DNA from: Nyssa sinensis
Taxonomy: Eukaryota; Streptophyta; Magnoliopsida; Cornales; Nyssaceae
Direction of reading: 5' to 3'
DNA: 64,000 nt
Assembly (NCBI GenBank): GCA_008638375.1
Contig: CM018032.1
Coordinates: 59,773,382 to 59,837,381, forward strand
In this document: piece after piece, positions 36,332-50,500 of the stretch
Layout of the letters: every line of letters begins with the position of its first letter
Numbering within the stretch: the stretch's first letter is position 1
Program-made: the position numbers and the translations under genes
Notes under the pieces: model-generated
What the model saw: the letters and a program-made list of their open reading frames with translations, nothing else
The model's database searches: none
What the model was told of the DNA's origin: nothing

Positions 36332-39300
36332 GTGTCTAGTCTAATACAACCAAGAGACTTCAGACTTCCCTCTTGTGGTCCATGACCACCTCTCTGTTGC
36401 ATCCATGGCAAGTTGGCAACTCTGGCTTCAGCTTTAGTGTTATCTTTTTCAGCTACTTTTCATATATATATATATATATAATTTTTTTTCCTTGCCTACT
36501 GGCCTCCTATTGCACACTAGTGTAATAATTAGCTGAATTAAATTTATACTATGAGCTAATGAAACTCCATACCAAACTGGGTCATCATGTTCTTCTCCAC
36601 TTTGATTAATCTTAGGCCTGGTTTGAACTGTGAGTTAAGAGTGTTGGATATAGTAATTTTTATTCTATCTTATATTTGGTGTTTTTAATTGATTTGAATA
36701 ATTATATTCTTTTTTATAAATCATTGATATCTCTTATTAATTATGTCTTTTTATCCAATTATCCAAACAAGATACTTAATTCCTTAACCTTCATAAAACC
36801 CTTTTGAACTACATATACATGTCTCAATTGTCGCAACAATTAGACATTATTCATAAGGACAATAAAATCACATTCAATTCTAAACACATTAAATCATTGT
36901 GACTGAACTGCTTAAAAAATACTGTAGCAATTTTTGAAGATAAGCCCACGTTGTACTAGATAATTCAATGCCGGTTTCTTATTTTAACTAATGAGAGGAA
37001 AAGTTATTCATTGATCTTGGTGCAATGTACCTGGACTAATGAATATTCGACACTTTAAAAAAATTGTTAATATCATTCACATATTTAATTGATGTAGTCA
37101 AATATTTATTGACCTGAATGCATTGTACCTGAATTAATGAATCCCAACTCTTAAAGAAAGACCCTCAAACCTAATTTTCAGAAGCATAGCACATGTCTAC
37201 ATAATACACAATGTTGGTAAATCTCAATTAACTAAGTCTAAATTAGTTTTTCAAAACAGATCTAGTGTTGCAAGAAGTGGCAACAACAAAACCAAACCCA
37301 CTTCCCATTTGATTTCTTGTTTTTATTTTGATGTTGAAAACCCTTGCTTTATAAAGGCAATAAGGGGCCAAGAAACAAAGAGGTCACAATATAGTGTCAA
37401 ACAAGTAGCCGACCATTTCACTACACTCTGTGACTTTGATCTGACCATTTTAACACCAAAGCATCTTCTTAAATTATTTCATAAGATTAACAAGTCCACC
37501 AAATGTTAGAGTCCAAACTTCCATTTCACATCCATCCAGCCTGTCAATAATAACCTCCTTTTTTTGATGGTTTAGTCTTTTGTTATTTGAGGATTATGAA
37601 ATAAAACACCTGGCTTTTTACACCAAAAAAATGAGCTGGGGTACTATTGGGTCAGGCCCACAAATGTTCAATTTGGGCCCAAACTTTTACCTTCAAGCCC
37701 AGAGGTTGATTGAGATGGCCCAATGGCTACCAGTTCAACATCAACCCTATGTATTGGGGGCGGTGCCTAGGGAGGCTGCACGCTTTGAAAACAAATGGAA
37801 GATTGCATCCCCGGGAATGGGATGGATCATGGATGTGACCAGGAGGAGCACTGTGGCTCGCATTAGAATGTTTTTGGAGGCTAATGTATACTTCATTAGT
37901 TCATTATTATATTATATATATATATATATATATCAACTTGATATATATATTTGAGATGTAACTGGGGTTGATGGGATGTAAAGGTTTGGTTTGATTTTGC
38001 CACTTCACCAAATCTAAACACAGAAGTTTGGAAGGATACATATTTGGGACCCTTTTGGAATCTCATCATTCTTAAAGATTAACCTCCAACCCTTGAATGT
38101 CCCTCAATTGGATTTTTCTTTTTAATTTTTACAAAGAATAAAATTATATATATATATATATTAAAAATTATCTACCCTAAAATTTAAATCATAGAAAACT
38201 TTGAAGAAAAAAAAAAATTTCTCAAATAAGTCAATCAACTCAAATAAGTACAATGAAGCATTTCTATCAATAAAATATTAATTTCGAAGTGTCTATAGTT
38301 TATGTAGAAATTTGGACTCGAAAACTCCTTCTAATGATTTTTCTTTTTGGACAATATAGTCAATTTGATCACAACAGCAATATATCAAAATGGATTAAAG
38401 ATCTTCAGTGATTGAATTTTTTTATTTTAAATTGTAAATCTCTATTTTTTGAAGCTGAGGATTTAAGTATTTCATAATTTTTATAACCTTCAATTTCATA
38501 AATTTATTTCTAAAGCCTCTATTTTTTTTTTTTTTGTGTGTTGATTACTTTTATAATAAATCTTAAATTTACCTACCATTTTTTTTTTTATCTTAGAATT
38601 TTTTTCAAAATTCAAGACGGGATGGTAAGAATGGCAACAGGGTAGGATGTCCTTTCCTAACCTCGATCTCGTTTATATATTCCGTCACCAATCCCACCTC
38701 ATCCCGTTTAGAGGTTTTTTCCGATTCCGTTTATAATTCTCGTGTTTGAAATGAATATTTACATTACTTGAATAGAATATTGGTGCTTTTTATTGAAGCA
38801 ATTACATAATTATTGTATATTAACCACAAAATAATAGAAATTTTTTTACCAGACTCAGTACGTTTTTATTCAAATTTCTCAAACGCAAACATCTCAAAGC
38901 ATCTTTTAAAAAATACTTTCATTATTATTATTTTTTTTGACACAATCAGTATCTTACATTTGAAAAATGAATTGAAAATATAGCCCGAGTTTATAAAATT
39001 TAATTAAAAATATATGATTAAGATAATAAGAAAAAACTTAAAAGAATAGAATAGCTATGTGAATTATCTGATGGGTTCTCTAAGGACACTTGTTATACTA
39101 CAATTAATGTTCAATAAATTTGCTTTGTGTTATGGGATCATTAATTCAATAATTTGTCAATATAATTATCATAAAATTTATAAAAATTTAACATAATTTA
39201 TTTAAATTTTATTAAATTAAATTATAAAATACGATATGCATAAATTAAATTAAATAGTGACGTGGAATAATGATAATTTATCCAAATTTTATAATGTAAT

Positions 39301-39423
39301 TATCGCCCCCACAAAATTAAAAGCAGCGCAACTCAGTTAAAAGTTGGAACAGATTCCATTTTAACCTGTCCAGTGCTGTACTGTAATGGAAAATTTTACT
39401 TTTACAAACTCGCGTGAAAGTCC

Positions 39424-39577
39424 CACACTATAAGTAACGGCACGCCACTCTCACTTTCAAACTCATTTCCTTCTTTGACCCGACTCCGTATCAGTCTCCC
39501 TTTCTCTCTTTCCGGCAATCGAAGCTATGAGCTATCTTCTTAGACTGGTAAACCCTAACAGACTCTGACTCTCAGCT

Positions 39578-39620
<43 letters not shown>

Positions 39621-39802
39621 ATGGACTATGTATTTATTCATGCTCATAAAGCTTCTTTAATGGTGAAAAACGGCGAAGAAAAGTTCACCTACTAAAACAG
39701 ACAGTACCATAGAGATATTGTTGCGTCTCTGTGGTTTTTTTTTTATTATCTGTTTGCTTCTTCTGGTTGTTGGCGGTGGTGAGCCGTTGAAGTTTGGTCT
39801 TA
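39424..39802 (+). promoter_or_regulatory. ABCB19 core promoter and 5' UTR with a CT repeat
   Basis: CACACTATAAGTAAC near 39,424-39,438 is TATA-like. The region 39,582-39,617 is a run of about 17 CT repeats, typical of plant leaders. The first in-frame ATG after the leader is at 39,803. A GATC-free TTG triplet nine bases before it opens the frame further but is not a likely start. Confidence 0.5.
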
Positions 39803-42800
39803 ATGGCGGAGACGACGGAGGTGAAAACAATGCCCGAGGCGGAGAAGAAAAAGGAGCAGAGTCTGCCTTTTTATCAGTTGTTCTCATTCGCCGATAAGTA
39901 CGATTGGATTCTCATGATCTCTGGAAGCTTGGGAGCTATAGTTCATGGCTCTTCCATGCCGGTTTTCTTCCTTCTATTTGGCGAAATGGTGAACGGTTTC
40001 GGCAAAAACCAATCTGATTTGAAGAAAATGACCGAAGAAGTGTCTAAGGTTTTTCCGAAATTGAAATATTTGGCATTTTTATTTTCATTTCACATGTCAG
40101 ATCTGATCCTTTTGCCTGTTATTGAATGCAGTATGCACTGTATTTCGTATATCTGGGATTGGTTGTTTGTATATCTTCATATGCAGGTGAGCTCGATCTA
40201 TATTCTATTTTTCTAATTTTAGCTTCAAATATTTTGCTTTAATTAGTTTCAAAGTGCTTAGCCAGTTCACATCGAATGGATGGGTGTTGGGTTGCACGTG
40301 GTCCGTGGACCAAGTCTCTGTCCTTTTCCGCTTCAGCTGTCAATTTTTCAACAAATATATATTTGTTTATTATATGTAATTAAACACTCTACAAACACAT
40401 CTCCATCACTGTTCCTAATAGAACTCTAAAGATGTTTTTATTTGATTTTCATTATTATTGTTATTATCATTTTTGTAAAAATAATTTATGAATGGACCAG
40501 TTTTGTTTTGTTGAAAAATTGGTTGAAAAATTGGATGATTTAAACAGAAATTGCTTGTTGGATGTACTCGGGGGAAAGACAAGTAAGTGCATTGAGGAAG
40601 AAGTATTTGGAGGCGGTGTTGAAACAGGACGTTGGGTTCTATGATACAGATGCTAGAACAGGGGATATTGTTTTCAGCGTCTCAACGGACACTCTTCTTG
40701 TCCAAGATGCAATTAGTGAGAAGGTTTTCCTCTTTCTCTCTCTTCCCATTTTCATTTATTTTTCTGAAAGGTGACAGTGAAATAAATTATTTGGCAAGTG
40801 TGGCGCTGATCCAGGTGAATGGTACACACTAGCAAAATCTGGGTTAACCTGCACCATCTTCTACTGATTCGGGTTCTCAATTTTCATTTTAAAACAAATC
40901 AACAGTTCTTGTACTGCTACTATATGCACGATTAGAAAACGTTTTTTTTTTAATTAATTTTGTTGATAATTTAAGGTGGGGAACTTCATCCATTATCTAT
41001 CGACATTTCTAGCGGGATTGGTGGTTGGTTTTGTGTCAGCATGGAGGCTAGCTCTGCTCAGTGTGGCAGTGATTCCAGGAATTGCTTTTGCTGGGGGCCT
41101 GTATGCGTATACTCTTACAGGTCTGACATCCAAGAGTCGCGAATCGTATGCAAATGCCGGCATAATTGCGGAGCAGGTGAGCCTACTTTGCAGTTTTATG
41201 GAAGAACTGTGAATTGCAGATTACTGATGTATTTTGAACTAAAACATCTTAACTTGGGTTGCTTGTTCAGTTGCTAGGTATTTTTTTTCCCCTTTTCTTC
41301 AATTTGGTCCTTTGGTTCAATTTTTTTTTTTTTTTACTTCAATCTTTTGTCGCCTTAATCCTTTTTTAGATTGTTTCACTATGAAATACTGTAAACTGCA
41401 ATCAATATTTATTAAGCTATCCTTTGTGGATCGAAGGATGCTCTCACAAATCACATGTGCTGCAATCAATATTTTTTCCCCTTTACCTTTCATTTTATTT
41501 TATATCTTTTTTATTTTTTGCTTGGGACTTCACCTTCCAATATTTTGTGAGTTAATGCAAGCAGATGACTTTCATATTTTGTTTTGCTGCAACCTTTTCC
41601 AAAAATTGATTGCAGAATTGCAATTTAGGATCTTGGTTTTAGTTAGGTGCTGCTAAAATGGTTAAAATTTACAGTGACCTTGAAAATCTTTGAGCATCAC
41701 AATTAGTTTGTTCTGTGTTCTTATCAGTATGTTACATTAAAATATATGGGTTACAAGGGTTTGATTTTATCAGTGTCTGGCTTTCTAAACTGCTGGTGCA
41801 TGCATAGGCCATCGCACAAGTTAGGACTGTTTACTCGTATGTTGGTGAGAGCAAGGCCCTCAATGCCTATTCCGATGCCATACAAAACACGTTGAAGCTT
41901 GGTTATAAGGCTGGGATGGCCAAAGGCCTGGGTCTGGGATGTACTTACGGAATAGCATGCATGTCATGGGCCCTTGTCTTCTGGTATGCTGGAGTTTTTA
42001 TCAGGAATGGACAAACAGATGGAGGGAAGGCATTCACGGCTATCTTCTCTGCCATTGTTGGGGGCATGTAAGATCTCAAGCTAAAACGTGTTTTCCTTCT
42101 GAAGTAGATGAATAAGCTCTATTCATGATTATTTCAATTATAAAAAAAATTGATTGTTGCAGGAGCTTGGGTCAGTCATTTTCAAATCTTGGTGCATTTA
42201 GCAAAGGCAAAGCAGCTGGATACAAGTTAATGGAGATCATCAAGCAAAAGCCCTCCATAGTTCAGGACCCCTCGGATGGAAAGTGCTTGGCTAATGTAAA
42301 TGGGAACATAGAATTCAAAGATGTGACCTTCAGCTATCCATCACGGCCTGATGTTATTATATTTAGGGACTTCTCAATTTTCTTCTCAGCAGGGAAGACA
42401 GTTGCAGTTGTTGGTGGTAGTGGGTCTGGGAAAAGCACTGTTGTCTCCCTGATTGAAAGGTTCTATGATCCTAATCAAGGTAATTATGAGGCTTTTCTCA
42501 TGTTAAAAAAATATATTTATGGAATTTGATAAATAATTCGTTATTGGCTTAACAGGGCAAATTTTGCTTGACAATGTGGACATAAGGACACTGCAACTAA
42601 GATGGTTGCGCGATCAGATTGGTCTGGTGAACCAAGAGCCTGCTCTCTTTGCTACCACCATACTTGAGAACATACTCTATGGAAAACCTGATGCAACAAT
42701 GGATGAAGTGGAAGCTGCTGCTTCTGCTGCTAATGCTCATAGTTTCATTACCTTGCTTCCTAATGGGTATAACACGCAGGTTGGTTTATATCAACCAAGT

Positions 42801-45800
42801 CTGTTTTATAGTGATAATAGGATGAAGCTGCGTATATGAATTTTGGATCATGGCTTCAGACTTGCCTTCATAATTTACCATTTTTGTTCTTTTACTGCTG
42901 TTCTATATAATAATTATTTTGTAGTGTAACTTTCTTGAAATCACCCTTAATTCTTAAGAATTTACTCATTTTACCCTCAAAATGAATTACATTGCATCCA
43001 TCTCTAATTTTCTCTTTCTTCAGTTAGTGTTGCTTTGAATTTTGATTATGTCTTTCAATCCAAAACCAGGTGGGTGAGCGAGGCGTCCAACTCTCTGGTG
43101 GACAGAAACAAAGAATTGCAATTGCAAGAGCTATGTTGAAAAACCCAAAGATCCTTCTCCTTGATGAAGCAACTAGCGCTCTTGATGCAGGTTCTGAGAG
43201 CATTGTTCAGGAAGCTCTGGACCGTCTCATGGTTGGGAGGACAACTGTAGTTATTGCCCATCGTCTCTCCACCATAAGAAATGTTGATACAATTGCAGTT
43301 ATACAGCAAGGGCAAGTTGTTGAGACAGGAACGCACGAAGCATTAATTGCCAAAGCTGGGGCCTATGCTTCACTAATTCGCTTCCAAGAAATGGTGAGAA
43401 ACAGAGATTTCTCGAATCCTTCAACCCGCCGTTCACGTTCATCACGATTAAGCCATTCATTATCAACAAAATCTCTAAGCCTCCGCTCTGGCAGCCTGCG
43501 GAATTTGAGCTATCAGTACAGCACAGGTGCAGATGGGCGGATAGAAATGGTCTCCAATGCTGAAACAGATAGGAAAAATCCAGCACCTGATGGGTATTTC
43601 TTTAGGCTTCTCAAGTTAAATGCTCCGGAATGGCCCTATTCGATAATGGGTGCAATAGGATCTGTTCTCTCCGGTTTTATTGGTCCAACCTTTGCTATTG
43701 TGATGAGCAATATGATCGAGGTGTTCTACTACAGAAATCCTGCAAGCATGGAAAAGAAGACAAAGGAGTACGTTTTCATTTACATTGGAGCAGGTCTTTA
43801 TGCAGTTGTTGCATATTTGATACAGCATTACTTCTTTAGTATTATGGGAGAGAACCTCACTACAAGAGTGAGGAGGACGATGCTTGCAGGTACATGTGGT
43901 GCAGTTCTTTTCTTTGTATTTATCTCTAAAAGCTTGCATTACTCTACAGTTAAAAGGCACGGTGGGTTCTCCACTGTCATTGATTAGGTTGGGGAATGCC
44001 TGTCCTCTGCTATTGTACCGGTTGCAAGGGATGGATTAGGCATAGAACTAATCTTTGATTATATGTCCTAAAGTTGTTAAATCAAATTTAATCCATAGTT
44101 GTCATGCATGGTAAACTGAGTTTTAATCAATTTATTAAGCAATAGGCTGTATCCATTTATAAAACTCAAAATTTGTCCCAAGCACAATTGAATCATCAAT
44201 GTAGAAAAATTATGTTTTGAAATTTGTTTCATGATAATATTTTATTTCTTCAGCGATACTAAGGAATGAAGTTGGATGGTTCGACGAGGAGGAGCACAAC
44301 TCAAGCCTCGTGGCAGCTCGCTTAGCCACGGACGCTGCAGATGTTAAATCCGCCATTGCTGAGAGGATATCTGTTATACTGCAGAACATGACATCACTCC
44401 TCACGTCATTCATAGTTGCTTTCATAGTGGAATGGAGGGTCTCCCTTCTCATCCTAGCTACCTTTCCTCTTCTTGTCCTAGCCAATTTTGCCCAGGTAAG
44501 CCACAGTTCTGTACTAAACAGTATTTTCTCATTCTCACATATTGTTGGCCCCAAACCCGGAATTTTCTATTTATGATTTATATTCTAATCACTGCGTCAG
44601 ATTTTGCTGTCTCGTTTTTTATCCATGGAATCTTAGTTCACTACTTTCTTAGCATTAAACGACAAAAGGGTAAATCCACGTGGCAAAACACCGGTGCACT
44701 GCACGTGCTTCCTCCAATTCTGGTGCATAACTCTTCGAAACTCACATATAACCCAAATATGAAATAGATGAGTATATAATGTACTGTATATGACAGAATA
44801 AAAGATTGCAAAGATTCCATTATCACCCATCAACTTTTACAAGTGTTCCTGATATCTTATCAAAGTTATTTCTCCAGGCTATGAATTTTTGGATTTTTAT
44901 CATCCCAGTCAAATCTTAGGTCTTCTGGTGCTTTTCACTGTTCCCTGTCATGTTAGCTTTTTTACCTTAGGCCCACACTGCACCACACAGTTACATATCA
45001 GTTTTGTATCTGATTCTACGTACCCAAGTAAAAAGTAAGAATTCGATAGAGGGGGGAACAGATGGGTTGGATATGTAAGTTCATAGGCTTTGATTGCTAT
45101 TATTTACTGTCTCTACTAGCTGCCCATATTTCGAGGGATTCTTTGCCCGTGAACATCTTACAAAAACAATGTCTGTGTGGCAGATATTACCATCTTCTTC
45201 TGCTCTTTTTTTTTTCTGGTCAGTTGTATTTTTCATGGAGGGATGTCAGGGTGTGCCAGTCATTAGTGGCATGGCAGAATTGAGAAGACTGGCTTGTAAA
45301 GTTATCTAACGTGCGCGGGGTGCGCAAAGATGCACCCCCTTTGCATATCTTGTCGTTTTAGATGCATATTTAAGGGTTGGCCTCTCTGAGTACTGTAGTA
45401 CAGTCAGTATCTGTGCATTGAACAGTATTATACTTTTGCGCATGCGAAATACACAGTTACAGATTGATTGCTTAAGGACGTACCTGCAATATATGTGATG
45501 ATCTACGTGTCCCCACTTGGGGGACCCCACCTTGGTCCTGTCAAGTTGACTTAGTTGGTCCCTCCATTCAATCCCTTGCTAATATGATTAATTAATTGTT
45601 CCGTAAAACACAGATCAAAACTCAATGGGTGGGTGGAGAACATCTAATAAATCACTATTGAAAAATTACATATACAAATAATCACATTAATTTAGTAAAT
45701 GAGGTTCATCAAATGACCAGTTCTAGTTATAATTATAAATTATATTAAAAGAAAAGATAGATCAGTTCTGTTGCAATTATACATATTCACCAATATCTAC

Positions 45801-47514
45801 CCTTAAGTTAGGCAAATCGGGTGGTGGCAGTTTTTTTTAATGTAATCTTCGAAGTTTAATGCAATGAGACTGGTTATTGTGATTATCCAAAGGTGCAGTA
45901 TCAGGAGATTTCCTGTTTTTGGTTTGTAGTTGCTGGCCTTTTCAACCATATTATCATTCACAATCCATCTCTCCTCTCTTTTGAAATTACCAACTTGGTG
46001 TGGTGTTCAAAACCTCCTCCTCCACGATTCAAAGCATAGATTTTTTCCCCTTTCTTGCCAAACAGTAACACTACTCTTAACCCCATTGATTTTAAGTTTC
46101 CAACCTCAATTTTATAATAAGGTCTTTTAGGCTACTCCCATGCCACTTGACCAATAAGTGTATCACCCAACTAATAAATACCAAAATAGCCTTTCTTTTT
46201 TACTTTTAAATGACTTTAATGCACTGATGGGTAATGTGATCCAGTGCTTGTTGATCTAAACAGTTTCATGAGAGTTAAATCCATTATTTTCTGCATTACA
46301 CAGCAACTCTCTCTTAAAGGCTTTGCTGGAGACACAGCCAAGGCACATGCAAAGACCAGCATGATTGCAGGGGAGGGAGTGAGCAACATTCGAACAGTTG
46401 CAGCCTTCAATGCACAAGAGAAGATCCTCTACTTATTCTGCCATGAGCTCCGTGTGCCACAGCTCCAAAGCCTTCGTCGCAGCCAGTCTGCTGGAATCCT
46501 CGTTTGGCCTCTCTCAGCTGGCTTTGTACGCCTCGGAAGCACTCATCCTCTGGTATGGAGCCCACCTTGTTAGCAATGGTGTCTCCACATTCTCGAAAGT
46601 TATTAAGGTTTTCGTGGTATTAGTCATCACAGCCAATTCAGTTGCAGAAACTGTTAGCCTTGCTCCTGAGATAATTAGGGGTGGTGAAGCTGTTGGCTCC
46701 TGTGTTTTCAATTCTTGATCGTTTAACCAAGATAGATCCAGATGATCCAGAGGTTGAGCCAGTCGAATCAATTCGTGGGGAAATTGAACTTCGTCATGTT
46801 GACTTTGCGTATCCATCACGACCTGATATCACTGTGTTTAAGGACCTTAACCTAAGAATACGGGCTGGGCAGAGCCAAGCTCTTGTTGGGGCCAGTGGTT
46901 CTGGAAAGAGTTCAGTAATAGCATTGATTGAACGATTCTATGACCCAACTGCTGGTAAAGTAATGATAGATGGGAAGGAAATCCGGAGGTTGAACTTGAA
47001 GTCTCTCAGGCTTAAAATTGGTTTGGTGCAACAAGAGCCGGCCCTTTTCGCAGCAAGCATTTTAGACAACATTGCCTACGGAAAAGATGGAGCAACAGAA
47101 GCAGAAGTGATTGAAGCAGCTCGTGCAGCAAATGTGCATGCATTTGTTAGTGGATTGCCTGATGGGTACAAGACCCAGGTTGGTGAGAGAGGGGTTCAGC
47201 TCTCAGGGGGACAAAAACAAAGGATTGCAATTGCAAGGGCTGTGCTGAAGGACCCTGCAATACTACTGCTGGATGAGGCAACAAGTGCACTGGATGCCGA
47301 GTCCGAGTGTGTACTGCAGGAAGCGCTTGAGAGGCTGATGAGAGGTCGCACCACCGTGCTTGTGGCCCACCGTTTATCAACGATTCGGGGGGTAGACAGT
47401 ATTGGAGTTGTACAAGATGGGCGCATAGTAGAGCAAGGCAGCCACTCTGAACTAGTCAGCCGACCCGATGGGGCTTATTCTAGACTATTGCAGTTACAGC
47501 ATCATCACATATGA
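39803..47514 (+). CDS. ABCB19: ABC transporter B family member 19 (auxin efflux, MDR/PGP type) with two frameshifts in the last exon
   Basis: Exons: 39803-40048, 40132-40186, 40548-40723, 40976-41176, 41808-42067, 42163-42479, 42556-42779, 43070-43889, 44254-44495, 46304-47514. All are GT-AG with matching phases. The product is about 1,249 residues, close to the 1,252 I recall for Arabidopsis ABCB19. It is a full transporter in TMD1-NBD1-TMD2-NBD2 order. NBD1 has Walker A GGSGSGKS (residue 397) and signature LSGGQ (residue 501). The linker carries the ABCB19-typical [23 protein letters not shown]2 has Walker A GASGSGKS at 46,888 and LSGGQ at 47,200. ABCB19 exports auxin at the plasma membrane with PIN1 and TWD1 and supports basipetal transport; brassinosteroid export has also been reported. 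The last exon has extra bases near 46,502 and 46,698 that break the frame in TMD2 and before NBD2. As written, NBD2 would be lost. Confidence 0.95.
44496..46303 (+). other. ABCB19 intron 9 (1.8 kb)
   Basis: This is the longest intron of the gene. No recognisable coding or repeat feature is present. Its open frames are short and unlike any family. Confidence 0.7.
46499..46505 (+). other. ABCB19 frameshift 1: extra G near 46,502
   Basis: The frame RRSQSAGIL ends at CTC 46,499-46,501. The conserved continuation [20 protein letters not shown] starts at TTT 46,503. Dropping the G at 46,502 restores the family sequence. Confidence 0.85.
46693..46702 (+). other. ABCB19 frameshift 2: extra C near 46,697-46,698
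   Basis: The frame [13 protein letters not shown] runs to 46,698. The family continuation VFSILDR starts at GTG 46,700-46,702. One of the bases in CTCCTG is surplus. Both this and the upstream lesion are +1, so they do not compensate each other. Confidence 0.85.
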
Positions 47515-50500
47515 AAAAAAGGTTTTGATTGAAGCAACATGGCCTGTGTTGGCTGGTAATTATGCTTGGGTCCCTTTAACTTTGCTTTCATTTTCATTTT
47601 CCTTTTCTGAATGATGATAGTTGTAGATAAGAGGATGTGAAAGACTATATCCAAGAACTTATGCTCCATTCCCAATGGAGATGCATATGTTATATTATCA
47701 ATATCTATTTTGCATAAGCCTTTATTTTATCTGTTTTGTTGGTTGGGTGAGAGGCTAACTTTTTCCTTCACCTTTTGCAAGAGAAGTTTAATAATACTTG
47801 GAAGAGCAATGCTATTGTAAACTTGAGCTCATATGAGACAGTGCATTTTAATCATTTATTGCAATAATTTTTACTCTAGGTTTGATATCATCTAATAATT
47901 AAAATAACATATCTCATATGAACTCGAACTTACATAGCATTACCATACCTAAAAAAAAAAAACCCTATAAAACCAGCTTTCCAGCTCTTGGGGGACTTTT
48001 CTTGCTCTTACTTTTTCTCTCTTTTCTTGGTTTTGAGGGCCCACATGAACTATTAGACAGTTAAACCCCAACAAAAAGCTAACATCATGTTTTTAATAAA
48101 TCAGAGACACATTCATGTGACACATATGGTTTGAATTATTGTTGTAAAGCAAGAGATGGATAAAAGCATCATTATATGTAAAGCTTAAGAATGTGTTGTA
48201 AGCACAGAGATTGTGTCCCACACTTGGTGCACATTATGAGGACCCTACTACTGTGTGCAATCTATAGTGGGGTGCCCTTCCTTTTTCCACCTCTTGTAAA
48301 GTGCTGTTGGTTTCACCAAAGGTCTTGTCCATTTTGAAACAGTAGTGATGAGGGGAGGCCAGTTTCTATTATTAAAATGATTATTACTGAAAGAAAGTGA
48401 CCATATCTGTACTTGATCTGTCAAAAAGAGAAACTAAAGAATGCTCCAAGCAGAAGGTTAGTTCTTGACATCTTTTACAGTTTACTGATATTTTACCAAT
48501 GAGGGAAAAAGGAGAGAGAGAGAGAGAGTAATGCTGTACCATGACATTTTATCAAATTACTTTATACGCAGATCTGATTATTTAGGTACTAGTGAATGCA
48601 GTATCTTAATATATGTAAGTGCTAGTAAATGCAACATCTTAATATATGTAAGTGCTAGTGAATATAGTTTCTTGATACTAGTCAATGAATCTTTTTGAAT
48701 TCACGTGCCATGATTGTATTATCTAACACCAAGATGTTTCATTGTCTAGCATTAAGATATTTCATTGACTTAATACATAAATATATCAGAAGAATATATA
48801 AACAATCACATTAAATTTAATAAAATGTCATAATAAAAATAGTACTACTCAAAAGAAATGCAAGGAATGGCAAATGGGCAGACAGGCAGTGGAATGGGAG
48901 TCCTGGAAATGGCATGGAGGCAACAAGAAATTTTGGGCCCACTAAGGAAACTTGGAAGAGAAGCATCACATTGATCTCTGGTGCCTGCAATTGCTGTGCA
49001 TGTTGAGTACTGCTATGGTTGAATGTTGTAGAAAAATGATTAGATCTGACTATTTGAGCTCTTGCTTCTCTTTCTCAACCCCATACACAGACCAATTATG
49101 AGCCCTCAATATTCAGGGGTGTTTGAGATCAAATGATACCTTTCTATGAAAGTTGCATAATTCATTGCAGCTCTATGATCATATCTCTAACCTTCGGCTT
49201 GGTGGCAGGCAATGAATTATGTAAAAGTAGCAGCAGATCATATGATTTCACTTACAATCATTCTAGAAAACTTTTCATTAGTTCTTCATCATATTTTTTT
49301 CCAACTGGCTTCAGCCTATGCCCTTAGAACTTGGAGCTGATAAAAGTTTTGATGAACCCCAAGGGGATGTCTGCCTTGCCCACCACAAATTTCTAATTTG
49401 AAGCCCAGCGTAGAGCACCCTTTTGGGGTCATCATACGGTCAAGCATAGCCAGTGTTGTGCTAAGGGGAGCAATAGCACCCGTTGGATTAGTTAGGTGAT
49501 ACAGAACAAGCTACTGACTGACTTCTTGGAGTAATCCTGCTCCAAGTAGATGGAGAATTGGTTGATCATGTTTTTGGCAATTGAGATGTTATTTTGACTC
49601 GAAACGATGAGATTGACAAAATTCATTGCTTTGGTATGACTGAAGCTGGATTTCGGTCAAAGTCCTTTGTTTAAGTTTTTAATTAGACGAAATTAATTAT
49701 TTTTTTACCTATTTATAATAAGTTTTAGATTTACAATTACTTCGTCTAAGAAATTCAGAATGGATCTCCGTATGTACCTATCTTTTTCTTATTCTACCTA
49801 ATTTCCAATTTTTCAAAAAATACCAATTTTTATTTATTTCAAATTTTTTCTATTTTCTAGATTTCTTAGTTTCCTTGTTATAATAGGTCTAGCACATGAA
49901 TTAACAAATTTTTATTGAGATTGGTAGTCTCTTAACCTTATAAAAATGATGTATCCAGTCATTATTATACAGTTTATTAATAATATTTTAATTGCAAAAT
50001 TAGAGAATTCTTATCTTATTGGATGAGTAATTCCCCGTGTTATTTGATTTTCATGAAATTCAACGTGGTCAGCTCTTATTTACATATTCGTGCTACATTA
50101 CCAAGGCGAAGCTCCTTATACAAAAAATAAAAAAGAAGTTTTTGATGAATGATTCCAAATTTTGTAAGGAGGCACTATTGCTCAAGCTAAGGTTGAGATG
50201 TAAAGGATAGTGATTGATGTAGAAAATTAAGATTGATTGGAGTAATTCACAAGATTGATTGAAGCTATTAATAGATTGATTTATGACTTATAGTAGGTTG
50301 AATATACCAATGGCAATATGTTCAAAAGCCCAATTAATAGCTTTAATCCATCCTGTGAATTACTCAAAGTTTATCATGAATTGGCATCCAACGTAGGGTT
50401 TGAGACTTGATAGTACCTTTGCCAATATGTTTAAAGTGGTAAAAGCTCAAGAATGGTATCAATTTCAAGTTATAAACCCTACAAAATTTCATCACATATG

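Larger units (their letters stand above)
32761..39500. other. Intergenic DNA between the small acidic protein gene and ABCB19
   Basis: No recognisable gene lies in this stretch. It contains a possible SINE (34,070-34,290), a strong hairpin (34,803-34,847), a GT microsatellite (36,303-36,331), a TA run (36,462-36,480) and a cluster of GGCCCA motifs (37,640-37,720) beside an unrecognised open frame (37,580-37,954). A C/T-rich block near 38,655-38,730 is related to one near 3,780. Confidence 0.55.

Noticed and set aside
37309..37509. 66-codon frame beginning MISCFYFDVENPC
   Set aside because: AT-rich context, no recognisable domain and no flanking splice structure.
43055..43960. Antisense open frames over ABCB19 exon 8 (also 44,210-44,554 and 46,514-46,819)
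   Set aside because: They are shadows of the conserved sense coding sequence.
39803..47514. Two separate half-transporter genes instead of one ABCB19
   Set aside because: Exon 8 runs without interruption from NBD1 through the linker into TMD2, so the gene is one full transporter.
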